The position numbers and the translations under genes are program-made. The notes beneath the pieces are model-generated. The model made no database searches and had not been told where the DNA came from. It saw only the letters and a list, made by a program, of their open reading frames with translations. A DNA stretch of 64,000 nucleotides. Origin: Pseudorhodobacter sp. MZDSW-24AT. Its GTDB lineage: Bacteria; Pseudomonadota; Alphaproteobacteria; Rhodobacterales; Rhodobacteraceae. This document shows, piece by piece, positions 36,455 through 45,660 of this stretch. The stretch's first letter is position 1, and each line of letters opens with the position of its first letter. Location of the stretch: positions 248,001 to 312,000 of the forward strand of contig NZ_PGOI01000007.1 in NCBI RefSeq assembly GCF_002794355.1. Direction: 5' to 3'.

Positions 36455-38490
36455 TGCGGGCGCGCCTTGTCCTCGCCCTTGCCGCGGGCCTGTTCCTCTC
36501 CGGGCTGGCCCGCGACCGGTTTGACGACTGGGTGAACGCCACCACCCTGCCGCCGCTGGAGGTGGAAACCTCGGTCGAGGTGACGGACCGCGACGGCACG
36601 CTCCTGCGCGCCTATACCGTGGCCGATGGCCGCTGGCGCATGGGCGTGGATCTGGCGCAGGTGGATGCCGATTACCGCGCCTTGCTGATCGCTTATGAGG
36701 ACAAACGCTTTTACCACCACGGCGGCGTGGACCTGCGCGCCATGGCCCGCGCGGTCGCACAGGCCCTGCGGCATGGCCGTGTCATCTCGGGGGGCTCCAC
36801 CCTCACCATGCAGGTGGCGCGGCTGCTGGAAAACTCCGGCACCGGGGCGATGGGCGGCAAGTGGCGGCAGATGCGGGTGGCCTGGGCGCTGGAACGGCGG
36901 CTCAGCAAGGATCAGATCCTGCAACTCTACATGCACCTAGCCCCCTTTGGCGGCAATCTCGAAGGCGTGCGCGCCGCCTCTTTCGCCTATTTCGGCAAGG
37001 AACCCCGCCGCCTGACCCCGGCACAGGCGGCGCTCTTGGTCGCCATCCCGCAGGCCCCGGAATCCCGCCGCCCCGACCGCGCCCATGCCCGCGCCGTGGC
37101 CGCGCGCGACCGTGTGCTGGCGCGCGCGCTTCGCGATGGCACCTTGCCCCCCGATCAGATCACCGGCGCGCAGACCGAACCCGTGCCGCACGCCCGACTG
37201 CCCTTTCCCGCGCTCGCCCCGCATCTGGCCGACCGCGCGCGCCTAAGCGCCCCCAGCGCCCAGCGCCATCCGCTCACGCTCAAGGCCAGCCTGCAACGCA
37301 GCCTCGAATCCCTCGCCCGCGACGTGATCGCCCACCAAGGCGCGCGGCTGCAAATCGCCATCGTCGCCGCCGACCATCGCTCCGGCGAAATCCTCGCCTC
37401 CGTCGGCTCCGCCGCCTTTGCCGCCGATCAGCGCGCCGGTTTTGTCGATATGACCACCGCGCTGCGCAGCCCCGGCTCGACCCTGAAACCGCTGATCTAT
37501 GGCCTTGCCTTTGACCAAGGCCTCGCCCATCCGGAAACCCTGATGGAGGACCGCCCGCAGCGCTTTGGCACCTATGCGCCGCAGAACTTTGACCGCCAGT
37601 TTCGCGGCACCATCCGGGCGCGTGAGGCGCTGCAACTTTCGCTCAACCTGCCGGTGGTGCAGCTTCTGGATGCGATGGGCCCGCCCCGCCTTCTGGCGGC
37701 GCTGGACAAGGCCGCCATCCGCGCCGTCATCCCCGGCGGCCAGCCCGGCCTTGCCATCGGTCTGGGCGGCATCGGCATCAGCCTGACCGATATGGTGCAG
37801 CTTTACGCCGCCATCGCGCGCGGTGGCGTGGCCCTGCCGCTGACATGGCAGCAAGACGGCACCCGCGCCGAAGGCCAGCGCCTGCTTTCGGCCCCCGCCG
37901 CGTGGCAGATCGGCGACATTCTGGCAGGCCTTGCCCCGCCCCCCGGCGCGCCCGCCAACCGGCTGGCCTATAAAACCGGCACCAGCTACGGCCACCGCGA
38001 CACCTGGGCCATCGGCTATGATGGGCGGCATGTGGTGGGCGTCTGGCTGGGCCGCGCCGATGGCACCCCGGTGCCCGGTGCCTTCGGGGCCGAGCTTGCC
38101 GCACCCGTGCTGTTTCAGGCCTTTGCCCGCGTCGCGCCGGGCCTCACGCCACAGCCGCCCGCGCCGCCTGCCACGCTGCTGGTCGCCAACACCCAACTGC
38201 CGCAACCGCTGCAACGCTTCCGCCCCCGCGATACGCTCACCGCCGATGCCGATGCCCCCGGCATCGCCTTCCCGCCCGACGGGGCCGAGGTCGAGCTTCT
38301 GGAGGGCGCGCTGCTGGTCAAGGTGGCGGGCGGCACCGCCCCTTTCACATGGCTGGCCGATGGGGTGCCGGTCGTGGTGCAAAACCGCGCCCGCAGCGCA
38401 CTCCTCACCCTTCCCGGCACCGGCTTTGTCAGCCTCTCGGTGATCGATGCCCAAGGCCGCTCGGCCCGGGCGCAGGTCCGCCTGCGTTAG
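36454..38490 (+). CDS. pbpC: Penicillin-binding protein 1C
   Basis: A 678-aa bifunctional peptidoglycan synthase. After one N-terminal membrane helix (LVLALAAGLFLSGLA), the glycosyltransferase 51 domain shows YEDKRFYHHGGVD and GGSTLTMQVARLL with the catalytic Glu. The transpeptidase has SPGSTLKP with nucleophile Ser342 and Lys345, SLNLP as the SxN motif, and YKTGTS at 506-511. Residues from about 595 form the BiPBP C-terminal domain. Start ATG 36454 overlaps the macroglobulin stop by one base, so the two are coupled: repair synthesis and protease trapping. Its stop overlaps that of the convergent thiolase gene. Confidence 0.96.
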   Translation: MRARLVLALAAGLFLSGLARDRFDDWVNATTLPPLEVETSVEVTDRDGTLLRAYTVADGRWRMGVDLAQVDADYRALLIAYEDKRFYHHGGVDLRAMARAVAQALRHGRVISGGSTLTMQVARLLENSGTGAMGGKWRQMRVAWALERRLSKDQILQLYMHLAPFGGNLEGVRAASFAYFGKEPRRLTPAQAALLVAIPQAPESRRPDRAHARAVAARDRVLARALRDGTLPPDQITGAQTEPVPHARLPFPALAPHLADRARLSAPSAQRHPLTLKASLQRSLESLARDVIAHQGARLQIAIVAADHRSGEILASVGSAAFAADQRAGFVDMTTALRSPGSTLKPLIYGLAFDQGLAHPETLMEDRPQRFGTYAPQNFDRQFRGTIRAREALQLSLNLPVVQLLDAMGPPRLLAALDKAAIRAVIPGGQPGLAIGLGGIGISLTDMVQLYAAIARGGVALPLTWQQDGTRAEGQRLLSAPAAWQIGDILAGLAPPPGAPANRLAYKTGTSYGHRDTWAIGYDGRHVVGVWLGRADGTPVPGAFGAELAAPVLFQAFARVAPGLTPQPPAPPATLLVANTQLPQPLQRFRPRDTLTADADAPGIAFPPDGAEVELLEGALLVKVAGGTAPFTWLADGVPVVVQNRARSALLTLPGTGFVSLSVIDAQGRSARAQVRLR

Positions 38491-39665
38491 ACCCGCTCGA
38501 TCCCCAAGGCGATGCCCTGCCCGCCGCCGATGCACATGGTGATAAGCGCGGTGCGTGCGCCCGTGCGTTCCAGCTCGTGCAGCGCCTTCACCACCAGCAT
38601 CGCGCCCGTGGCCCCTACCGGATGCCCCAGCGCAATGGCGCCGCCATTCGGGTTCACCCGCGCCGGGTCCAGCCCCAATTCGCGGTTCACCGCAATCGCC
38701 TGCGCGGCAAAGGCCTCGTTCGATTCCACAATGTCGAAATCGGCAGGCTTCATGCCCAGCTTGGCGCACAGCGCCTCGACCGCGGGCACCGGGCCGATCC
38801 CCATGATCTTCGGGTCCACCCCGGCATGGGCATAGCCCATCACCCGCGCCCGCGCCTTGGCCCCCGCAGGCACCCCGCGCGATAGCACCAGCGCCGCCGC
38901 GCCGTCATTGATCCCGCTGGCATTGCCCGCCGTCACCGTGCCATCCTTCTGGAACACCGGTTTCAGCCCCGACAGCGCGTCGAGCGAGGTGGCCTTCGGG
39001 TGCTCATCCACCGCGAATTCCACCACGCCCTTGCGCGTCTCCACCTTGATCGGCGTGATCTGCCCGGCAAACAGCCCGGCTTCGATCGCGCGGGCAGCGC
39101 GCTTCTGGCTTTCCAGCGCAAAGGCATCCTGCGCCGCGCGGCTGATGCCATGCTGCGCCGCCACGTTTTCTGCCGTCACCCCCATATGGCCGGTGCCAAA
39201 GGGGCAGGTCAGCGCCCCCGTCATCATGTCCAGCGCGCGGGTGTCGCCCATCTTCTGGCCAAAACGCGCGGCGGGCAGAATATAGGGCGATCGGCTCATG
39301 CTCTCGGCCCCGCCCGCCACCGCCACCGCGCAATCGCCAAGCATCAGCGCCTGCACCGCCGACACCACCGCCTGCGCGCCCGACCCGCACAGCCGGTTCA
39401 CGTTCAGCGCGGGCGTGGTCTCGGGAATGCCCGCCTGCATCGCGGCCACCCGGCTCAGATACATGTCGCGCGGTTCGGTGTTGATCACATGGCCCATCAC
39501 CACATGGCCCACCTGTGCGCCCGCAACCCCCGCCTGCGCCAGCGCTGCCGTCATCACCTGCGCCGCCACCTCAATCGGCGGCACCGCCGCCAGCGACCCG
39601 CCAAAACCGCCAATCGCGGACCGCGTGGCAGACAGAATGAAAACATCATGCGACGAAACGGCCAT
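38487..39665 (-). CDS. Acetyl-CoA C-acyltransferase (thiolase)
   Basis: A 392-aa thiolase. The acylated nucleophile is Cys93 in NVNRLCGSGAQAV; the catalytic His is in ALGHPVGATGAM and the second Cys in MCIGGGQGIALG. SNEAFAAQA is also intact. The sequence suits either the acetoacetyl-CoA (PhaA/AtoB-like) or the broader BktB-like branch, and the two cannot be separated by eye. No phaB or fadB lies beside it, so it is an isolated gene. ATG 39665 is preceded by GGAGGG. Confidence 0.93.
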   Translation of the reverse strand: MAVSSHDVFILSATRSAIGGFGGSLAAVPPIEVAAQVMTAALAQAGVAGAQVGHVVMGHVINTEPRDMYLSRVAAMQAGIPETTPALNVNRLCGSGAQAVVSAVQALMLGDCAVAVAGGAESMSRSPYILPAARFGQKMGDTRALDMMTGALTCPFGTGHMGVTAENVAAQHGISRAAQDAFALESQKRAARAIEAGLFAGQITPIKVETRKGVVEFAVDEHPKATSLDALSGLKPVFQKDGTVTAGNASGINDGAAALVLSRGVPAGAKARARVMGYAHAGVDPKIMGIGPVPAVEALCAKLGMKPADFDIVESNEAFAAQAIAVNRELGLDPARVNPNGGAIALGHPVGATGAMLVVKALHELERTGARTALITMCIGGGQGIALGIERV

Positions 39666-39811
39666 GGAACCCTCCTGAATCTGTGGCAACCCTAACGGTT
39701 TTTCTTCGCGCGGGGAAAGCAGGACGCAACGTCGATTGACACCGCCCTGCGCCCGCGACAAGGAGAGCCGCCACTCACAGCCGCACCCGCAGCCCAACCC
39801 CCGAGGACAGA

Positions 39812-40939
39812 ATGTCGAACCCCGCCCGCGCCAGCCTCAGTCTTCTGCTGGTGGGCATCGCCACCTTTATCATGATGGGGGCAGGGCAATCGCTTTACGG
39901 CCCCGCGCTGCCCGCCTTTGGCCGCGCGCTGTCGCTGGGTCCGGCCCAAGCGGGCTGGCTGGTCTCGGCGCATTGGGTGGGCTGCGCGGTGGGCGTGGCG
40001 ATGATGTATCGCTGGGGCACCCGGATCTCGCCCCGGCATACGGTGGCGCTGATGGCCGCCGGGGCCGCCGCCATCGCCGCCGGGCTGGGGGTGGTCGCCA
40101 CCTTTGCCGGCGCGCTGATCTTTGGCACCGGCTATGGGCTGGCCACCGTGGTCTTCAACCCGCGCATCCTGCGGGCCTTTGGCGCGCGCGGCACCGCCAT
40201 GGTCAGCCTTGTGAACGCAAGCTTTGGCATCGGCGCCATTGCCGCTCCGCTGATCTTTGTCTGGCTGGGCTCGCAGCCCACGCTCGCCTACGGGCTGGTT
40301 GCCGGGCTGGCCCTGCTGATCTGGCTGGGCGCAGGCCCCGCCGGACAGGCCGCGCCGCCGCCCCCGGCGGGCAGCCACGGCCCGTTCCGCCCGATGCTGG
40401 CGTTTCAGCTTTTCGCCGTCGCCGGGATCGGGATCGAGGCCACGCTGATCGGGCTTGGCCCCAGCGCGCTGATCCGCGCGGGACTGTCCGAGGCGACCGC
40501 CGCCCAACTCCTCAGCGGCTTTTTCGCGGCCTTCCTTGGCGCGCGCACCGTTCTGATCTTCACCGCCCATCTGGTCGCGCCGTTTCTGCTTTATGTCGGC
40601 GCGATGGCGGCGGTGGCGGTGATGGCGGCGCTGGCGGCCTGGGTCAACCCCGGCCTGTTCTTCGTGGCCATGGGCCTGCCGGCGGGGCTGTTCTTCCCCG
40701 GCTTTTACGTGGCGGCCAGCCTGCGCATGGGGGATGACCCGCGCACCGCGCCCACCATCATCGCCGCCGGGCTGGTCGGCGGCATCGCCGCCCCCGTGGT
40801 GATCGCGCCCTTGCTGGCACCCTTGGGCGGCAGCGGGTTTTTCGCGATTCTGGCGGCGGTGGCCTTTGTCTGTGCCGCCTTGGCGCTGCGGCTCTTTGCC
40901 CGCGTGCCCGATCTGCGCGGCCCGCGGCGCCAGAGCTGA
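39812..40939 (+). CDS. MFS transporter
   Basis: A 375-aa membrane protein with about eleven or twelve helices. It carries a major-facilitator-like loop 2-3 (MYRWGTRISPRH) and glycine/alanine-rich helices in two halves joined by a short Pro-rich linker near residue 185 (AAPPPPAG). No close subfamily is recognised, so the substrate and direction are unknown. It is transcribed divergently from the thiolase gene and convergently with the phosphatase gene. The start at ATG 39812 gives an N-terminus directly before helix 1. Confidence 0.82.
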   Translation: MSNPARASLSLLLVGIATFIMMGAGQSLYGPALPAFGRALSLGPAQAGWLVSAHWVGCAVGVAMMYRWGTRISPRHTVALMAAGAAAIAAGLGVVATFAGALIFGTGYGLATVVFNPRILRAFGARGTAMVSLVNASFGIGAIAAPLIFVWLGSQPTLAYGLVAGLALLIWLGAGPAGQAAPPPPAGSHGPFRPMLAFQLFAVAGIGIEATLIGLGPSALIRAGLSEATAAQLLSGFFAAFLGARTVLIFTAHLVAPFLLYVGAMAAVAVMAALAAWVNPGLFFVAMGLPAGLFFPGFYVAASLRMGDDPRTAPTIIAAGLVGGIAAPVVIAPLLAPLGGSGFFAILAAVAFVCAALALRLFARVPDLRGPRRQS

Positions 40940-40954
40940 TCCCGCGCGGCGCGG

Positions 40955-41683
40955 TTAGGGCCGCAGCCGCACCCGGCCTTGCGGGGTCAGGTGAAACACC
41001 TCGCCTGCGTCCACCACCACCGCCGTCAGCGGCCCGCCATAGGCGGCCGAGGTGTCGATGTTGACGCGGTTGCCGTAATGCGTCGGCACGTCGATGGCGG
41101 TGTGGCCATGCACAATCAAGGCCTCGAACGGGCCTGCGTGATCCAGAAAGCCCGCGCGGATCCAGACCAGATCATCCTCGGACTGCTGCTCGATCGCGAT
41201 GCCCGGACGCACCCCGGCATGGACAAAGATCACCCCCCCGGCCCGGTGCCAGGCCGGGCGGCTGGCCAGAAAGGCCAGATGCGCCGCAGGCACCGCCGCG
41301 CGCGCATCGGCATGGACCGCCGCCACCGGCCGATCCGCCGCGCTGCGCACCCCGTAAGAGCGCAGCGTTTCCGCCCCGCCGATCTTGGGGTGCAACCAGC
41401 TCAGATCCGCGCGCAGGCAGGGATCGGCGGCGGCGGGGTCGCCCATGAACATTGTGAACAAACGGTCATGATTGCTGCGCAAGACCACCCAATCCTGCCC
41501 GGCGCGGATGCCTTGGTGCAGATAGTCCACCACCTCGGCGCTGGCCGGACCACGGTCGACCAGATCGCCGACATGCACCACCTGCCCCGCGCCATGGCGG
41601 GCCATGTCGGATGCAATCAGGTCATGCGCCTTGCGCAGCAGATCGACATGGCCGTGGATGTCACCGATGGCATAGATGTGCAT
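40955..41683 (-). CDS. Metallophosphoesterase (PrpA-like protein phosphatase)
   Basis: A 242-aa calcineurin-fold phosphatase with the standard motifs in order: YAIGDIHGHVDLL, HVGDLVDRGPAS, a variant SNHDRLF where GNHE/D is usual, HAGVRPG and VHGHTAI. These supply the di-metal site. Length and motif spacing fit the bacterial Ser/Thr phosphatase or Ap4A hydrolase-like group. The substitution of Ser for Gly in the GNHD motif is mild. It lies about 105 bp downstream of serA on the same strand, with a dispersed repeat between them. Confidence 0.88.
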   Translation of the reverse strand: MHIYAIGDIHGHVDLLRKAHDLIASDMARHGAGQVVHVGDLVDRGPASAEVVDYLHQGIRAGQDWVVLRSNHDRLFTMFMGDPAAADPCLRADLSWLHPKIGGAETLRSYGVRSAADRPVAAVHADARAAVPAAHLAFLASRPAWHRAGGVIFVHAGVRPGIAIEQQSEDDLVWIRAGFLDHAGPFEALIVHGHTAIDVPTHYGNRVNIDTSAAYGGPLTAVVVDAGEVFHLTPQGRVRLRP

Positions 41684-41707
41684 GGTCGGGCCTTTCGACT
41701 GCTGAGA

Positions 41708-41758
41708 GCCCGGGGGCGCTGCCCCCGGACCCCCGGGATATTTAGGAACAGATGACAG
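41708..41758. repeat. Dispersed intergenic repeat, copy B (full)
   Basis: CCGGGGGC and GCCCCCGG form an 8-bp stem around GCT (41710-41728), and the minus strand then reads, from its other end, CTGTCATCTGTTC and AAATATCCCGGGGG. The same two blocks occur at 20120-20150, and the hairpin-plus-tail design at 12882-12919. It sits between serA and the phosphatase gene. Confidence 0.6.
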
Positions 41759-41788
41759 GGCAAGCCGCGCCTTTCCCTGCCGCCCGGG

Positions 41789-43384
41789 TCAGGCGCCTTC
41801 GAACACCAGCGGTTTGACTTGCAGGAACATGCCGGTGTTGTTGAGGGTTTCCACCACCTTGGGGTTGATCGGCTGATCCAGATACAACAGCGCGATCGCA
41901 TCTTCGCCGATGGCCGAGCGGCCCAAGGTGAAGTTCGCGATGTTCACGCCGTTCTTGCCCAGCGTCATCCCCAGAAGGCCGATGATGCCCGGCACGTCTT
42001 CATTGGTGGTGTAGAGCATATGCTCGCCCACCTCGGCGTCGATGTTGATGCCCTTGATCTGGATGAAGCGCGGTTTGCCATCCGAGAAGCAGGTGCCCGC
42101 GATCGAGCGTTCGCGCTTTTCCGTCACCATGGTGACCTTGATATAGGCGTCGAACACGCCCGACTTGTCCTGCCGGGTGGTGGAGACCTGAATGCCGCGC
42201 TCTTTCGCCACGATCGGGGCAGAGACAAGGTTCACATCCGGGTTCTGCGCCTTCATCACGCCGGCAATCGCGGCGCAGTTCAAGGCGGCAAGGTTCATCT
42301 GGGTGACCGAGCCATCATAAAGGATGTTGATGGCCTTGATCGGCTCGTCCGTCATCTGGCCGATGAAAGCGCCCAGATGCCCGGCAAGCTTGATCCATGG
42401 GCCCATCACCGCCGCCTCTTCCGCCGTCACCGACGGCATGTTCAGCGCATTCGACACCGCCCCGGTCAGGAGGTAATCCGACATCTGCTCGGCCACTTGC
42501 AGCGCCACGTTTTCCTGCGCTTCCGAGGTGGAGGCGCCCAGATGCGGGGTCACCACCACATTGGGCAGGTTGAACAGCGGCGAATCGGTGGCGGGTTCCA
42601 CTTCGAACACGTCCAGCGCGGCGCCTGCCACATGGCCTGCGGTCAGCGCCTCGGCCAAGGCGGCCTCATCGATCAGGCCACCGCGGGCGCAGTTGATGAT
42701 GCGCACGCCTTTCTTGGTCTTGGCAAGGTTCTCACGCGAGAGGATGTTGCGAGTCTTGTCGGTCAGCGGCACATGCAAGGTGATGAAATCGGCCCGCGCC
42801 AGCAGCTCGTCCAGCTCCACCTTGGTGACGCCCATCTGCACCGCACGTTCTTCCGACAGGAAGGGGTCATAGGCCACCACCTTCATGTGCAGGCCCAAGG
42901 CCCGGTCACAGACGATGCCGCCGATGTTGCCCGCGCCGATCACCCCCAGTGTCTTGTTGAACAGCTCCACCCCCATGAAGCGCGACTTTTCCCATTTGCC
43001 TGCATGGGTGGAGGCGCTGGCCTCGGGCAATTGCCGCGCCACGGCGAACATCATGGCGATGCTGTGCTCGGCGGTGGTGATCGAGTTGCCAAAGGGCGTG
43101 TTCATCACGATCACGCCTTTTTTCGACGCCGCCGGAATGTCGACATTGTCGACGCCGATGCCGGCGCGGCCGATCACCTTGAGCCGGGTGGCGGCGGCCA
43201 GCACCTTTTCGGTCACCTTGGTGGCCGAGCGGATGGCAAGGCCGTCATATTGGTCGATGATCGCCAGCAGCGCCTCTTTGTCCTTGCCGAGTTTCGGCAT
43301 GTAATCCACCTCGACCCCGCGGTCGCGGAAGATCTGGACAGCGGTTTCAGAGAGTTCGTCAGAAACGAGAACCTTGGGAGCCAT
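41789..43384 (-). CDS. serA: D-3-phosphoglycerate dehydrogenase
   Basis: A 531-aa enzyme for the first step of serine synthesis, 3-phosphoglycerate to phosphohydroxypyruvate. It has the substrate/NAD domains with LGVIGAGNIGGIVCDRA (Rossmann motif near residue 147), GRAGIGVDNVDIPAA, NCARGGLIDEAAL and the His-Glu pair in VTPHLGASTSEAQEN. An intervening domain and a C-terminal ACT domain (residues 455-531; DVPGIIGLLGMTLGKNGVNI) for serine feedback follow. ATG 43384 gives the normal start. It is downstream of serC with two GC-rich hairpins in the 94-bp gap. Confidence 0.97.
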   Translation of the reverse strand: MAPKVLVSDELSETAVQIFRDRGVEVDYMPKLGKDKEALLAIIDQYDGLAIRSATKVTEKVLAAATRLKVIGRAGIGVDNVDIPAASKKGVIVMNTPFGNSITTAEHSIAMMFAVARQLPEASASTHAGKWEKSRFMGVELFNKTLGVIGAGNIGGIVCDRALGLHMKVVAYDPFLSEERAVQMGVTKVELDELLARADFITLHVPLTDKTRNILSRENLAKTKKGVRIINCARGGLIDEAALAEALTAGHVAGAALDVFEVEPATDSPLFNLPNVVVTPHLGASTSEAQENVALQVAEQMSDYLLTGAVSNALNMPSVTAEEAAVMGPWIKLAGHLGAFIGQMTDEPIKAINILYDGSVTQMNLAALNCAAIAGVMKAQNPDVNLVSAPIVAKERGIQVSTTRQDKSGVFDAYIKVTMVTEKRERSIAGTCFSDGKPRFIQIKGINIDAEVGEHMLYTTNEDVPGIIGLLGMTLGKNGVNIANFTLGRSAIGEDAIALLYLDQPINPKVVETLNNTGMFLQVKPLVFEGA

Positions 43385-43416
43385 TTGGGGAAGTCCTTGA
43401 AAAAGGGAAAGGGGGC

Positions 43417-43471
43417 GGCGGGGGGAACCCCGCCCTACAAATGAGGGGGTCGGGCGGGGTTTGCCCCCGCC
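43417..43471. repeat. Two GC-rich hairpins between serC and serA
   Basis: GGCGGGG/CCCCGCC arms occur twice, at 43417-43434 and 43453-43471, with 4- and 5-nt loops. They have the same arm sequence, so this is a tandem repeat. They could set the ratio of serC to serA message or be a dispersed element. Confidence 0.5.
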
Positions 43472-43478
43472 TTCCCGA

Positions 43479-44636
43479 TCAGGCCGCTTGCGCTTGCGCT
43501 GCGATCTCTGCCTCGAAGGCATGGGCGATCCACGGCATCAGCGCTTTCACATCCGATGTTTCCACCGTCGATCCGCACCAGATCCGCAGCCCTGCCGGGG
43601 CATCCCGATAGGCGCCGATGTCATAGGCCACCCCGGCCTTTTCCAGCCGCTTGGCCACGGCCTTGGCAAAGGCCTCGCCATCCACGATCCGGGCATCGGC
43701 GAATTTCAGGCAAACGCTGGTGGTCGAGGCGATCTCGGGCGTCTCGGCCAGATTCTGCAACCACGGGTTTGCCGCGCAGAAATCCCAGACCACCTGCGCA
43801 TTGGCGCGGGCGCGGGCCACCAGAGCCGGCAAGCCCCCCAGCGATTGCGCCCATTTCAGCGCCACCAGATAATCTTCCACCGCCAGCATCGAAGGTGTGT
43901 TGATCGTCTCACCGACAAAGATGCCTTCGATCAGCTTGCCCTTGGCCGTCAGCCGGAAGATCTTGGGCAGCGGCCAAGCGGGGGTATAGGTCTCCAACCG
44001 CTCCACCGCGCGCGGGCTGAGGATCAGCACACCATGCGCGCCCTCTCCGCCCAGCACCTTCTGCCAGCTGAAGGTCACCACATCCAGCTTGGCCCAGTCC
44101 ATCTCCATCGCGAAGGCGGCCGAGGTGGCGTCACAGATCGTCAGCCCCTTGCGATCTGCCGGGATGGCATCGGCATTGGGCAGGCGGCACCCGCTTGTGG
44201 TGCCATTCCAGGTGAAGACCACATCGCTGTCAAAATCGACGGTGGCGAAATCGACGATCTGGCCATAGGGCGCCTTCTTGACCTTGGCGTCCAGCTTCAG
44301 CTGCTTGACCACATCGGTCACCCAGCCTTCGCCAAAGGATTCCCAAGCCAGCATCTCCACCGGGCGCGCGCCCAGAAGCGACCACATCGCCATTTCCACC
44401 GCGCCGGTATCCGACCCGGGAACGATGCCGATGCGATAGCCCTCTGGCACGCCCAGCACGGCGCGGGTCAGGTCGATCGCTTCTTTCAGTTTGGATTTGC
44501 CGACAGCGGCGCGATGCGAGCGGCCCAGCGGCGCGTCTTCCAGCATCGAGAGGGAGAAACCGGGGATCTTGGCGCAAGGGCCAGACGAAAAACGCGGATT
44601 AACCGGGCGCGTTGCCGGGGCGATCAGATCAGCCAT
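43479..44636 (-). CDS. serC: Phosphoserine aminotransferase
   Basis: A 385-aa PLP enzyme making phosphoserine from phosphohydroxypyruvate and glutamate. [28 protein letters not shown] and the PLP-lysine region [16 protein letters not shown] are characteristic of the alphaproteobacterial/plant-type SerC. Length is typical. It is first in the serC-serA operon and has a predicted leader RNA ending at its start codon. serB is transcribed divergently 148 bp away, so all three pathway genes are together. Confidence 0.97.
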   Translation of the reverse strand: MADLIAPATRPVNPRFSSGPCAKIPGFSLSMLEDAPLGRSHRAAVGKSKLKEAIDLTRAVLGVPEGYRIGIVPGSDTGAVEMAMWSLLGARPVEMLAWESFGEGWVTDVVKQLKLDAKVKKAPYGQIVDFATVDFDSDVVFTWNGTTSGCRLPNADAIPADRKGLTICDATSAAFAMEMDWAKLDVVTFSWQKVLGGEGAHGVLILSPRAVERLETYTPAWPLPKIFRLTAKGKLIEGIFVGETINTPSMLAVEDYLVALKWAQSLGGLPALVARARANAQVVWDFCAANPWLQNLAETPEIASTTSVCLKFADARIVDGEAFAKAVAKRLEKAGVAYDIGAYRDAPAGLRIWCGSTVETSDVKALMPWIAHAFEAEIAAQAQAA

Positions 44637-44682
44637 GGTATCCTCACAGATAAATGCCCTTCGTTGGGGAAGGGTGTCCCAT
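44637..44682 (-). promoter_or_regulatory. serC leader RNA motif
   Basis: The minus-strand leader holds a CCCTTC/GAAGGG hairpin (44657-44674) and then TATC-TGTGAG-GATA (44639-44652), whose loop and descending arm contain the ribosome binding site of serC. From memory, the known serC leader of alphaproteobacterial serC-serA operons is described as having a final stem that overlaps the ribosome binding site, which is what is seen here. The ligand, if any, is unknown. Confidence 0.7.
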
Positions 44683-44687
44683 CGACG

Positions 44688-44716
44688 CGTCTACAGCCGC
44701 GCGCCCTCTGGCACAA
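44688..44716 (-). promoter_or_regulatory. serC-serA promoter
   Basis: TTGTGC (44716-44711) and TAGACG (44693-44688) are separated by exactly 17 bp on the minus strand. Transcription would start near 44682, at the first base of the predicted serC leader, so the positions agree independently. Confidence 0.55.
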
Positions 44717-44784
44717 GGGGGAAAATCGTCGTAATGCGGCGCATCACCGCGCGAAACCGACCTCTGCCGCCAAAGGGATGCCCC

Positions 44785-45660
44785 ATGTTCACCGCCACGC
44801 TGCTGACCGATCCCGAAACCCCGGTGCTCGACCGGGCCACCGTCGAATCCCTGCGCAATGCTTGGGGCGGCGGGGAGGCCATCTGGCTGGACCCGGGTGT
44901 TGCCGCCGAATTTCCGCTCGGGTCGGTGCCGGACAATCTGTGGGACGTCTGGGCTGGCCTGCAACCCCTGCGCATCGATCTGGCGGTGCAGCCCAGCGCC
45001 AACCGCCGCAAGCGCCTGCTGATCGCCGATATGGACAGCACCATGATCCAGCAGGAATGCATCGACGAGCTGGCGGATGAGGCTGGGGTGGGCGCCTATG
45101 TGGCGGGCATCACCGCCCGCGCCATGAACGGCGAGCTGGATTTCGAGGCCGCCTTGCGCGAACGCGTGGGCCTTTTACGCGACCTGCCCGAGGCGACCAT
45201 CGCCCGGGTGATCCGCGACCGTATCACGCTGATGCCGGGGGGCCGGGCGCTTCTGGCCACGATGAAGGCCAACGGGGCCCATGCCGCGCTGGTTTCGGGC
45301 GGCTTTACCGCCTTTACCGCCCGCATCGCCGAAACGCTCGGCTTTGACGAACACCGTGCCAACACGCTTCTGATCGCCGATGCCAAGCTGACGGGCCATG
45401 TCGCCGACCCCATCCTTGGCAAACAGGCCAAGCTTGATGCGCTGCACGACATCACCGCCCGGCTGGGCCTCACGCCCGCCGATGCCATCGCGGTGGGGGA
45501 CGGCGCCAATGATCTGGCCATGCTCAACGCCGCCGGGGCCGGTGTCGCGCTGCACGCCAAACCCGCCGTCGCCGCGCAGTGCAGCCTGCGCGTCAACCAC
45601 GGCGACCTCACCGCGCTCCTCTACCTGCAAGGCTATGCGCGCGAAGAGTTTGCCGCATGA
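44785..45660 (+). CDS. serB: Phosphoserine phosphatase
   Basis: A 291-aa HAD-family phosphatase for the last step of serine synthesis. The nucleophile motif is LLIADMDSTMIQQECIDE near residue 78, followed by LVSGGFTAFT and the metal motif AIAVGDGANDLAML. The N-terminal about 70 residues form a regulatory-like domain of the kind seen in long SerB proteins. ATG 44785 (MFTATLLTD) gives the usual length. Its stop overlaps the start of the acetyltransferase gene as ATGA. Confidence 0.96.
   Translation: MFTATLLTDPETPVLDRATVESLRNAWGGGEAIWLDPGVAAEFPLGSVPDNLWDVWAGLQPLRIDLAVQPSANRRKRLLIADMDSTMIQQECIDELADEAGVGAYVAGITARAMNGELDFEAALRERVGLLRDLPEATIARVIRDRITLMPGGRALLATMKANGAHAALVSGGFTAFTARIAETLGFDEHRANTLLIADAKLTGHVADPILGKQAKLDALHDITARLGLTPADAIAVGDGANDLAMLNAAGAGVALHAKPAVAAQCSLRVNHGDLTALLYLQGYAREEFAA

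Noticed and set aside
31457..36760. Very long open frame on the minus strand opposite the macroglobulin gene
   Set aside because: It is a by-product of high GC at third positions; it shows no family likeness, and the plus strand holds the conserved macroglobulin and pbpC.
39723..39733. GACG-TTG-CGTC palindrome upstream of the thiolase, as a second MerR-type site
   Set aside because: The core is one base shorter than in the thioesterase site and has no TTGAC -35 in the right place; likely chance.
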